Shown piece by piece: positions 26,571-34,359 of a DNA stretch of 64,000 nt. Both the position numbers and the translations under genes were made by a program. The notes under the pieces were generated by a model that was not told where the DNA came from, ran no database searches, and saw nothing but the letters and a program-made list of their open reading frames with translations. Each line of letters opens with the position of its first letter. Position 1 is the first letter of the stretch. Source of the DNA: Pedobacter planticolens (GTDB taxonomy: Bacteria; Bacteroidota; Bacteroidia; Sphingobacteriales; Sphingobacteriaceae). The DNA lies in the NCBI RefSeq assembly GCF_014172375.1, contig NZ_WNXD01000002.1, positions 124,001-188,000 on the forward strand. The letters run 5' to 3'.

Positions 26571-26885
26571 ATGCAACTCATTCAAATACTAATCATAGGC
26601 ACTAATAAACCCATCATGGAAACCATTGCTAGGTTAATTGATAGAGATGGAATATGGCAAGCAACTATTGCTTTCTCTATAGATGATGCATTTGATGTTT
26701 GTTTACTAAAGGATTTTAAAATTGTACTTATTGGTGCTGGCATTGACGAAGATGAAGAATTGAAATTAAAAGCGCATTTAGTTAAAAGCAAACCAAACTT
26801 ACCCATTGTAAAACATTACGGTGGCGGAAGCGGATTACTATTTGCAGAAATACATCAAGCTTTAAACAGCAACACCAAACACTAG
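26571..26885 (+). CDS. Degenerate response-regulator-like (pseudo-receiver) protein
   Basis: A 104-residue protein with the alternating strand-helix pattern of a CheY receiver: QILIIGTN (strand 1), WQATIAFS (strand 2), FKIVLIGAGI (strand 3) and PIVKHYGGGSGLL (strand 4). The acidic pair after strand 1 and the phospho-acceptor Asp at the end of strand 3 are both absent, so it should not be phosphorylated. The HYGGGSGLL segment is distinctive and may bind something other than phosphate. No output domain is attached. It lies between pirin and the 21-bp repeat array. The receiver relationship is inferred from the fold pattern. Confidence 0.6.
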   Translation: MQLIQILIIGTNKPIMETIARLIDRDGIWQATIAFSIDDAFDVCLLKDFKIVLIGAGIDEDEELKLKAHLVKSKPNLPIVKHYGGGSGLLFAEIHQALNSNTKH

Positions 26886-27358
26886 TACAAAGCGGCTAAA
26901 CAAAATAGTTTTTGACCTTTATTTTGTTCAGGATTTCACAGAAAATTCTCAATTGTAATATTACATTGAGCAAAAAGCATATAACAATGACCAATTGTTA
27001 ACCGACAATGAGACTTTGTAGACCTACAATGAGGCTTTGTTAACCTACAATGAGGTTTTGTAAACCTACAATGAGGCTTTGTAGACCTACAATGGAGCTT
27101 TGTAAACCTACAATGAAGCTTTGTAGACCTACAACGTGGCTTTGTAGACCTACAATGAGGCTATGTAAACCTACAACGTGGCTTTGTAAACCTACAAAGA
27201 GACAAAAGCATATTACAATTGGCTACTATAAAGCCTAAATCTTGCTGCGTAAATAGCTTCTTATTCAAATAAAAATTTAAAAAATCTTCTTTAATCAAAC
27301 ACTACGGCACAAATCTTGTTATGTTGATGAAAACTATTTAATATATAATATTTGATTT
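26886..27358. other. Intergenic region holding the 21-bp repeat array
   Basis: A 473-base non-coding region. It contains the palindrome TGTAATATTACA at 26954-26965 inside CTCAATTG...CATTGAG, then the tandem array (26984-27197), then about 160 AT-rich bases leading to the start at 27359. AAAAGCATAT occurs on both sides of the array (about 26974 and 27205). No convincing gene: the open frame inside the array exists because 21 is a multiple of three. Confidence 0.75.
26984..27197. repeat. Tandem array of 21-bp units forming in-phase dyads
   Basis: Ten units of the form ACAATGAGGCTTTGTAGACCT; the first is degenerate and nine are close to consensus. Every junction between units makes a hyphenated dyad TTGTA-N4-TACAA, often the perfect TTGTAG-AC-CTACAA. 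Good dyads begin at 27016 and recur every 21 bases to 27184 (27197 end). At 10.5 bp per turn all would face the same side of the helix. The layout resembles an operator or iteron array. It lies 161 bases upstream of the outer-membrane protein gene. Confidence 0.85.
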
Positions 27359-27835
27359 ATGAAAAAATTACTATTTACTTTAATTACTGGCGTTGCCATT
27401 TTAACAATGAGCACATCTACTGTGAAAGCTCAGTCTTACAAAAATGCTATTGGTGGTCGCTTTGGATCTGCTAATGGAATAAGTTTCAAAACTGGCTTAA
27501 ACAAAAACGCCATGTTAGAGCTTATTGGAAACTTTAGAAGCAACAAAAACGTTGATTATCTGAGACTAACAGGTTTATATGAAGTATACAATCCTATTAA
27601 TGGTGCTCCTGGCTTAACTTGGTATTATGGTGGCGGTGGTACAATTGGCTCTGTAAAAGTAAAAGGTTATGATGGCGATGTTTACTTAGGCTTAAACGGT
27701 GTTTTAGGTTTGGATTACAAGTTTAACGGTGCTCCAATCAATTTATCTTTAGATTGGATCCCAACTTTACAATTAACTCCTGATACTGATTTTTATAGCG
27801 GAGATGTTGGTTTAGGTGTACGTTTTACTTTTTAA
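27359..27835 (+). CDS. Small outer-membrane beta-barrel protein
   Basis: A 158-residue exported protein. A signal peptide ends at STVKAQS (about residue 25). The mature part is alternating beta strands rich in Gly and aromatic residues (YKNAIGGRFGSANGISFKTGL, LTWYYGGGGTIGSV, YDGDVYLGLNGVLGLDYKF), and it ends in a C-terminal Phe (VGLGVRFTF), the usual assembly signal. It is probably an eight-stranded barrel. The function is unknown. The gene stands alone between the 21-bp array and a strong terminator, so any regulator binding the array would be well placed to control it. That link is inference. Confidence 0.82.
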   Translation: MKKLLFTLITGVAILTMSTSTVKAQSYKNAIGGRFGSANGISFKTGLNKNAMLELIGNFRSNKNVDYLRLTGLYEVYNPINGAPGLTWYYGGGGTIGSVKVKGYDGDVYLGLNGVLGLDYKFNGAPINLSLDWIPTLQLTPDTDFYSGDVGLGVRFTF

Positions 27836-27855
27836 GAACAAATAATTACACTCAT

Positions 27856-27892
27856 AAAAAATCCCGTTAGGTAAAACCTAACGGGATTTTTT
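27856..27892 (+). terminator. Rho-independent terminator
   Basis: A perfect 17-bp stem, AAAAAATCCCGTTAGGT with ACCTAACGGGATTTTTT, around a three-base loop, 20 bases after the stop of the beta-barrel gene. Confidence 0.95.
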
Positions 27893-27916
27893 GTTTGCGT
27901 CATTCCCAACACTGCT

Positions 27917-27999
27917 CGTCATCCCCAACTTGATTGGGGATCGTAATGCAATAAGAGGTTTTTTTACGCATTACGGTTCCCGTTTTCACGGGAATGACG
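27917..27999. repeat. 83-bp palindromic intergenic element, copy 4
   Basis: Same orientation as copies 1 and 2, with CATCCCC and GGGGATCG variants that keep the left hairpin paired. An extra fragment, CGTCATTCCCAACA (27898-27911), sits just before it, as if a second copy had been inserted into the first. Confidence 0.85.
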
Positions 28000-28012
28000 T
28001 TCTATCGATCGA

Positions 28013-29821
28013 TTAATTACCAAACCATTTTTTGCGAACTGCCAATTGCAATGGAGTTGCATTTTCATTAATGGTGCTTATAAATCTTACGGCAGGGTTT
28101 GCTGTTAAGGTGATGTCTAAATCCTTTTTAAGTCCATCTCTTACAATGCTTACCTTAATTACATCTCCAACTTTTTTGCTGGTAATTTGGCTCATTTTTT
28201 CTAACGCCATTTCAGCAGGTGCGCCATCAATAGTAACTACTTCGTCGTTCACGTTTAAGCCACCGTTCCAAGCACCAGAACCACGACTAACACTACCAAT
28301 AATAACTTTACCAGTTCCTACTGAAGTTCTTGCAACACTAGCGCCTAAATAAGGGATGCTTTTGCCTTCGTTCTCATTCACTACATTAATACCTGCATAG
28401 GCAAAATATTTAGCATACTCAATATCTACTGTACCGGTAACATATTTATCCCAGAAGTTAGTAAAACTGATACCGCTTACTTTCTCTACCATTGCTTTAA
28501 ATTCTGCATCAGTATAGCCACGTTTTAAAGTTTTGCATTGTAAATACATTGCCTTCATTACATCATCTAAACTTTTAGCACCTTTTGTAGCATTGATAAT
28601 TTCTAAATCCATTAAATTACCTATTACTTGTCCTTTCGAATAATAAGAGATAAAGGTGTTATTCCCGTTTTCTGATGGACGATACGCTGGATTAATCCAT
28701 GCATTGAAACTAGATTCTGCAGCAGAGTTAATTTTGGATCCTGGCGTATTCATTACCGTACCAATGCCGCCTAAATTAGCATTCACAAAACCTTCTGGAT
28801 TAATTAAACCTGCTCTTAACATCACTTTGTTTGGATAATACGAAGTAAATCCTTCTGCAATCCAAAGGTTTGTGGTGTAGTTTTCATTCTCATAATCAAA
28901 TGGGCCTAAGGCAATAGGGCGTAATCTTTTCACATTCCATAAATGGAAATATTCATGTGCAACTAAACCTAAGAAACCTTGATATCCTCTTTCACTACTG
29001 TATGCATTTCTGCTTGCACCTAAAACAGTAGAATTTAAGTGTTCTAAACCACCTCCACCTTGTGCGTAATTATGTACAATGAATGTATAATGTTTGTTCG
29101 GGTTTTCGCCAAAAACAGCAGTTTCTTGTTCAACTATTTTAGCCATGTCTACTTTTAGGCGCTCTTTATCGTAGTTGCCACCACCATACATAGCTACTTC
29201 ATGTTTTACACCCGCAGCTGTAAACTCAAATATATCTTGATTACCAACTTCTAGTGGGCTATCGTACAAAATATCAAAATCTGGTGCAGTGTAAGTGAAT
29301 TTTTGTCCAGCTACTGGTTCTAAACCTGTACTTACTTTATCCCATCCTGTAAACGGAATAATTTTTACAGTACTCGGTGTTTTTATCATCCCGGCAGGGA
29401 ACATAAAAATATTTGCCGACGATAAGAATGCATGAGAAGCATCGATAAATGCCGTACGTACCGAAATTTCGAAAGCATATACACGGTAATTAATTTTTAC
29501 AGCATTTGCTTTAGCAGTGTAAACTCTCCAGGTATTTTTATTTACTTTTTCTGCTTTAACAGCTTTACCACCAACTGTAGCGCCAAAACCTTCTACGCTT
29601 TTAGCAAATTCACGTACCAAATAAGAACCTGGTGTCCATACTGGCATTTTTACATCTACATAATTTTTAGTGGCAATACCTGCCATGTTCATCTCTACTT
29701 CTGCGTAGTGCGCTTGTGGCTCTGTAAAGCTTACTTGAAAAGCTATTTTAACTTGTGATTTGGCCGCCATAGTTATGGATAGGAATACAATTAATCCGAA
29801 AATTGATTTTTTTATAAACAT
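28013..29821 (-). CDS. M61-family metallopeptidase with PDZ domain
   Basis: A 602-residue exported aminopeptidase of the M61 (glycyl aminopeptidase) family. A signal peptide precedes the beta-rich N-domain (YAEVEMNMAG; VKMPVWTPGSYLVREFAKSV). The zinc site is HEYFH in GLVAHEYFHLWNVKRLRP, with the third ligand Glu in IAEGFTSYY. A C-terminal PDZ domain follows at ~485-580 (VIIGSVSRGSGAWNGGLNVNDEVVTIDG). All catalytic residues are visible, so it should be active on short peptides in the periplasm. It is divergent from the RND efflux operon and transcribed alone. Confidence 0.95.
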   Translation of the reverse strand: MFIKKSIFGLIVFLSITMAAKSQVKIAFQVSFTEPQAHYAEVEMNMAGIATKNYVDVKMPVWTPGSYLVREFAKSVEGFGATVGGKAVKAEKVNKNTWRVYTAKANAVKINYRVYAFEISVRTAFIDASHAFLSSANIFMFPAGMIKTPSTVKIIPFTGWDKVSTGLEPVAGQKFTYTAPDFDILYDSPLEVGNQDIFEFTAAGVKHEVAMYGGGNYDKERLKVDMAKIVEQETAVFGENPNKHYTFIVHNYAQGGGGLEHLNSTVLGASRNAYSSERGYQGFLGLVAHEYFHLWNVKRLRPIALGPFDYENENYTTNLWIAEGFTSYYPNKVMLRAGLINPEGFVNANLGGIGTVMNTPGSKINSAAESSFNAWINPAYRPSENGNNTFISYYSKGQVIGNLMDLEIINATKGAKSLDDVMKAMYLQCKTLKRGYTDAEFKAMVEKVSGISFTNFWDKYVTGTVDIEYAKYFAYAGINVVNENEGKSIPYLGASVARTSVGTGKVIIGSVSRGSGAWNGGLNVNDEVVTIDGAPAEMALEKMSQITSKKVGDVIKVSIVRDGLKKDLDITLTANPAVRFISTINENATPLQLAVRKKWFGN

Positions 29822-29931
29822 AGTTGAAATCTTTTAACGCAAAAATAGAACTTCTTGCTTTTTTAGGAAGCTAAATTAATTAATAAGCTGTAACATATTA
29901 AGTACATCATCCTATAAAGGAAACAATTAAA

Positions 29932-29939
29932 TATTTTTG
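29932..29939 (+). promoter_or_regulatory. Candidate -7 promoter element for the efflux operon
   Basis: TATTTTTG fits the TAnnTTTG consensus and lies 26 bases before the ATG of the membrane-fusion protein. No strong -33 element was seen. Confidence 0.45.
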
Positions 29940-29965
29940 TACGTTATCCAAATCATAAAACACAT

Positions 29966-31084
29966 ATGAAGATCAGATATATCATTTATACCCTTCTCGC
30001 TTTAGGGTTAGCTTATTTAATATACTATAGAATTTCTGAAAACAAAAAAATTGAAGGCAGCGGCGGACCAAAAGGTGGAAAGGGTGCAAAAGACGGAAAA
30101 GGTGGCGGCGGCGGTGGTTCTTCTTTATCTGTAGATGGTATTGTAGTTAAAACCAGTTCTTTTACCAACGATTTAGAAATTACAGGTACCATAGAAGCCA
30201 ACGAATCTGTTGTGTTACGTAGCGAGGTTTCTGGCTTGGTAACTGGCATCTATTTTAAAGAGGGAACCAATGTGAACAAGGGTGCTGTTTTATTAAAAAT
30301 TAACGATAAAGATATTCAGGCGCAATTGCAAGATGCATTGACTAAACAAAACTTATCGGCCACTAGCGAAAACAGAGCAAAACAATTGCTACAAAAAGGT
30401 GCTATCAGTCAGGAAGAATATGATATTGCTTTGGCGAATTTAAAATCGTTAAAAGCACAAGCACAAATTGTACGAGCACAATTAGCTAAAACTACCATCG
30501 TAGCTCCTTTTAGTGGAAAAATAGGTTTGCGTTCTATTTCTGTTGGTGAATATTTAACACCAGCTACAGTAATTGCCAATCTTTTAAGTACTAATCCTGT
30601 TAAGATTAACTTCTCGGTACCAGAAAAATACATTGGTCAGATTAAATTAAACTCCGAAATTTCTTTTACTACCGATGGGTCTGACAAACATTTTAAAGGA
30701 AAAGTATTTGCCATAGAACCAGGCATCAATCAACAAACCCGAACCATGCAACTAAAAGCGTTAGCGCCAAACCCAAACAATGAACTTTTACCGGGTTCAT
30801 TTGCAAAAGTTAAACTAGCACTTACTACACAAGAGAATGCTATTTTAATACCAACACAAGCAATTATTCCAGTTTTAAACGGAAAAATGGTATACATCAG
30901 TAAAGATGGAAAAGCAAAACAGGTTAAAGTAGAAGCGGGTACACGTACTGCCGATAATATTGTAATTACTTCGGGCTTAAACGTTGGCGATACTGTATTA
31001 ACTACGGGCGCAATGTCATTAAAACCAGATGCAGATGTGAAAGTTAAAATAGCCGGCAGTAAAAAGAAAGATGCTGTTCATTAG
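29966..31084 (+). CDS. RND efflux periplasmic adaptor (membrane-fusion protein)
   Basis: The adaptor joins the RND pump to the outer-membrane channel. It is 372 residues long with an N-terminal membrane anchor (IIYTLLALGLAYLIYY). A Gly/Lys-rich linker at ~30-52 is unusually low in complexity. The lipoyl half-motifs follow (GTIEANESVVLRSEVSGLVTGIYFKEGTNV and AKTTIVAPFSGKIGLRSISVGEYL), then the coiled-coil hairpin between them, the beta-barrel (INFSVPEKYIGQIKL) and the membrane-proximal domain (ILIPTQAIIPVLNGKMVYI). It is the first gene of the tripartite operon. The substrate is unknown. Confidence 0.94.
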   Translation: MKIRYIIYTLLALGLAYLIYYRISENKKIEGSGGPKGGKGAKDGKGGGGGGSSLSVDGIVVKTSSFTNDLEITGTIEANESVVLRSEVSGLVTGIYFKEGTNVNKGAVLLKINDKDIQAQLQDALTKQNLSATSENRAKQLLQKGAISQEEYDIALANLKSLKAQAQIVRAQLAKTTIVAPFSGKIGLRSISVGEYLTPATVIANLLSTNPVKINFSVPEKYIGQIKLNSEISFTTDGSDKHFKGKVFAIEPGINQQTRTMQLKALAPNPNNELLPGSFAKVKLALTTQENAILIPTQAIIPVLNGKMVYISKDGKAKQVKVEAGTRTADNIVITSGLNVGDTVLTTGAMSLKPDADVKVKIAGSKKKDAVH

Positions 31085-31088
31085 GCAT

Positions 31089-31226
31089 AATCATTAGTTC
31101 ATTAGCTCATTGGTTCATTAGGCTAAGCAATCTAACCAATGAACAATTGACACGAATGAACTAATGAACCATTGAACTAATGACACAAGTGAACTAATGA
31201 CACAAGTGAACTAATGAACGAATAAA
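31089..31226. repeat. Repeats within the efflux operon spacer
   Basis: The 146-base spacer between adaptor and pump genes is built from variants of GAACTAATGA and its complement. ACACAAGTGAACTAATG occurs twice in tandem near the right end, and the left half carries the inverse CATTAGTTCATTAG. The transcript can therefore fold into a long hairpin in front of the pump start codon. Confidence 0.75.
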
Positions 31227-31230
31227 AATA

Positions 31231-34200
31231 ATGAGTATATCAACCACAAGTATAAAGCGACCGGTTCTTGCAATTGTAATGAACTTACTAATTCTCCTGT
31301 TTGGGGTAATTGGTTACAACTTTTTAGGGGTTCGTGAATATCCATCTATAGATCCAACGGTTGTTTCGGTGCGTACCTCCTATCCTGGTGCAAACTCAGA
31401 TATTATTGAATCTCAAATTACCGAACCTTTAGAAAAATCTATCAACGCTATTGATGGAATTAGAAATATTTCATCCTCAAGTAATCAGGGTACAAGTAAC
31501 ATTACCATAGAATTTGATTTAGGTAAAAATATTGAAGAAGCAGCTAACGATGTTCGCGATAAAGTTTCTCAAGCTGCTCGTAGTTTACCAAAAGATATAG
31601 ATGGTTTACCCGTAGTAAGCAAAGCTGATGCAAATTCGGACAACATTCTCTCTATGACTATACAAAGTGATAAGAGAAGCGTAACGGATTTAAGTGATTT
31701 TGCCGAAAATGTAATTGCAGATAGAATTCAAACCATCCCTGGTGTAAGTAGCGTGCAAATTCAGGGGCAACGTAAATATGCCATGCGTGTTCGCATAGAC
31801 CCTAATAGATTGGCTTCTTATGGCTTAACATCTCAAGATATTGTAGCTGCGCTTGATAAAGAAAATGTAGAATTACCTTCGGGAAAATTAACCGGCGCAA
31901 CAACCGAACTTACAGTTAAAACTTTAGGTAAATTAACCACTGCAGACGAGTTTAATAACCTAATTATTAAAAGCGATAGCAACAATGTAGTTAAACTGCA
32001 AGATATTGCTTTAGTAGAAATGGGTTCTGAAAACGAAGAAACTGTACTTCGCGAATCGGGGAAACCGATGGTAGCTGTTGCTATTATTCCTCAACCTGGG
32101 GCAAACTATTTAGATATTAGCAAAGAGTTTTATAAACGCTACGATAAATTAAAGGCAGATATGCCAAGCGATATTAAATTAAATGTTTCGCAAGACAGTA
32201 CTATTTTCATTAAACAATCTATTACTGAGGTTGCCGAAACTATTTTACTATCGTTACTATTGGTAATTTTAATTATCTACTTGTTTTTTAGAGATTGGGC
32301 AATTGCATTACGACCTTTAATTGATATTCCAGTATCGCTGATTGCCACGTTTTTTATCATGTACATTTTTGGGTATTCCATTAATGTATTGAGTTTATTG
32401 GCTATTGTACTCGCCACAGGTTTGGTGGTAGATGATGGTATTGTAGTTACCGAAAACATCTTTAAAAAGGTAGAAGAAGGCTACTCGCCTATTGAAGCTG
32501 CCATTAAAGGTTCTAATGAAATTTTCTTTGCTGTTATTTCTATTTCAGTAACGTTGGCCGCGGTATTTTTACCCGTAATCTTTTTGCAAGGCTTTGTTGG
32601 GCGACTGTTTAGGGAGTTTGGGGTGGTAATTGGTGCCGCTGTATTAATATCGGCGTTTGTATCGCTAACCTTAACGCCAATGTTAAATGCTTACTTGATG
32701 AAAAAGGGCGGGCATACACCATCTAAATTTTACAGTTTTACCGAGCCTTATTTTGTAAAATTAAATGAGAGTTATAAATCTAATTTAAATGCATTTTTAA
32801 ATAGAAGATGGTTAGCCATTCCAATTATTGTAGTATGTACGGGTTTAATAGTTTTGTTTTGGAATTTATTACCAAAAGAAACTGCTCCTTATGATGATAG
32901 AAGTGCCATAAACGTAAACGTATCCACACCAGAAGGTTCGTCATTTGCGTATACGGATAAGTTTATTTCTAAGTTGAGCCAAATGGTAGCGGATTCCATT
33001 CCAGAGAAAAAAGTAAACATTACCATTACTTCTCCAGGTTTTGGCGGTGCGGGTGCTACCAACTCTGGTTTCATGAGAATGGGTTTAACAGATCCTTCAG
33101 AAAGAAAGCGTAGTCAAAAAGACATTGCCGATAAACTAACTAAAATCACTAAAAAATATTCGGAAGGTAAAGTAACCGTAAACCAGCAACCTACTATTTC
33201 TGTTGGCAGACGTGGTGGCTTACCAATCAGTTATATTTTACAAGCTCAAAACTTTGAGAAGTTACGTGAGAAAGTTCCTTTGTTTATGGATGAGGTTTCT
33301 AAAGATCCTACTTTCTCAACATCAGATGTTAACCTTAAATTTAACAAGCCCGAAATTAATTTAACTATTGATAGAGATAAGGCTAAAAATTTAGGCGTTT
33401 CTATTGTAGATATTGCCCAAACCTTACAACTAGGTTTAAGCGGTCAACGTTTTTCTTATTTCTTTATGAATGGAAAACAATATCAAGTAATTGGTCAGTT
33501 TGATGTAAGTGACCGTAAAGATCCTTTAGATTTAAGTTCGGTATATGTAAGAAACGATAAAGGAGAATTGATACAGTTAGATAACCTAGTTACTGCGAAA
33601 GAAGAAAGTAGTCCGCCGCAATTGTATAGAAACAACCGTTTAATATCAGCAACGGTATCTGCTGGTTTAGCACCAGGAAAAAGTATTGGAGATGGAATTA
33701 AAGCCATGGATGATATTGCTGCAAAAGTATTGGATGAAACGTTTACCACCGATTTAAGTGGGGAATCAAGAGATTTTCAAGAAAGTTCATCTAACACCAT
33801 GTTTGCTTTTAGCTTAGCATTGGTATTGGTTTATTTAATTCTTTCGGCACAGTTTGAAAGTTTTAAAGATCCGATTATTATTATTTTAACAGTACCAATG
33901 GCAGTTGCAGGTGCATTTTTATCCCTCTGGTTATGTGGCCAAAGTTGGAATATTTTTAGTCAGATTGGTACGATTATGCTGATAGGTTTGGTAACTAAAA
34001 ATGGTATTTTAATTGTAGAGTTTGCCAATCAGTTAAAAGAGCAAGGTAAATCTGTACATGATGCGATTAGAGAAGGAGCTGTTTCGAGGTTAAGACCAAT
34101 TTTAATGACAAGTTTAGCCATCGCCATTGGCGCATTACCTATTGCTATGGCTTTGGGTGCAGCTGCAAAAAGCCGTATGAGTATGGGTATTGTAATTGTA

Positions 34201-34359
34201 GGCGGAACGTTATTCTCGTTGGTTTTAACGTTGTTCGTTATCCCAGCTATCTATTCGTATTGGAGTAAAGAACATAAAGAGAATAAAGATTTAACAGATT
34301 CATTAAATTCAGCATTGGCTGATGAAGCAAGAGAGAAAGAATTAAATAATGAAAACTAA
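31231..34359 (+). CDS. RND-family efflux pump permease (HAE-1/AcrB type)
   Basis: A 1042-residue inner-membrane proton antiporter with the standard 12-helix RND plan. It begins SIKRPVLAIVMNLLILLFG, and the first large periplasmic loop opens REYPSIDPTVVSVRTSYPGA. The proton-relay aspartates lie in helix 4 (LATGLVVDDGIVVTENIF). A second loop starts at ~545 and a second set of helices at ~850 (FAFSLALVLVYLILSAQFES; MLIGLVTKNGILIVEFANQ). It has normal length and intact relay residues. Its 3' end overlaps the outer-membrane channel gene by 11 bases. Drugs or other hydrophobic compounds are likely substrates by family. Confidence 0.96.
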   Translation: MSISTTSIKRPVLAIVMNLLILLFGVIGYNFLGVREYPSIDPTVVSVRTSYPGANSDIIESQITEPLEKSINAIDGIRNISSSSNQGTSNITIEFDLGKNIEEAANDVRDKVSQAARSLPKDIDGLPVVSKADANSDNILSMTIQSDKRSVTDLSDFAENVIADRIQTIPGVSSVQIQGQRKYAMRVRIDPNRLASYGLTSQDIVAALDKENVELPSGKLTGATTELTVKTLGKLTTADEFNNLIIKSDSNNVVKLQDIALVEMGSENEETVLRESGKPMVAVAIIPQPGANYLDISKEFYKRYDKLKADMPSDIKLNVSQDSTIFIKQSITEVAETILLSLLLVILIIYLFFRDWAIALRPLIDIPVSLIATFFIMYIFGYSINVLSLLAIVLATGLVVDDGIVVTENIFKKVEEGYSPIEAAIKGSNEIFFAVISISVTLAAVFLPVIFLQGFVGRLFREFGVVIGAAVLISAFVSLTLTPMLNAYLMKKGGHTPSKFYSFTEPYFVKLNESYKSNLNAFLNRRWLAIPIIVVCTGLIVLFWNLLPKETAPYDDRSAINVNVSTPEGSSFAYTDKFISKLSQMVADSIPEKKVNITITSPGFGGAGATNSGFMRMGLTDPSERKRSQKDIADKLTKITKKYSEGKVTVNQQPTISVGRRGGLPISYILQAQNFEKLREKVPLFMDEVSKDPTFSTSDVNLKFNKPEINLTIDRDKAKNLGVSIVDIAQTLQLGLSGQRFSYFFMNGKQYQVIGQFDVSDRKDPLDLSSVYVRNDKGELIQLDNLVTAKEESSPPQLYRNNRLISATVSAGLAPGKSIGDGIKAMDDIAAKVLDETFTTDLSGESRDFQESSSNTMFAFSLALVLVYLILSAQFESFKDPIIIILTVPMAVAGAFLSLWLCGQSWNIFSQIGTIMLIGLVTKNGILIVEFANQLKEQGKSVHDAIREGAVSRLRPILMTSLAIAIGALPIAMALGAAAKSRMSMGIVIVGGTLFSLVLTLFVIPAIYSYWSKEHKENKDLTDSLNSALADEAREKELNNEN

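Noticed and set aside
26984..27197. CRISPR array
   Set aside because: The units are contiguous with no unique spacers and are too short; no cas gene is nearby.
27050..27238. Open frame of 62 codons inside the 21-bp array coding for repeats like TMRLCRP
   Set aside because: It is open only because 21 is divisible by three and one frame of the unit lacks a stop. It has no signal, start context or protein-like composition, and the dyads explain the conservation better.
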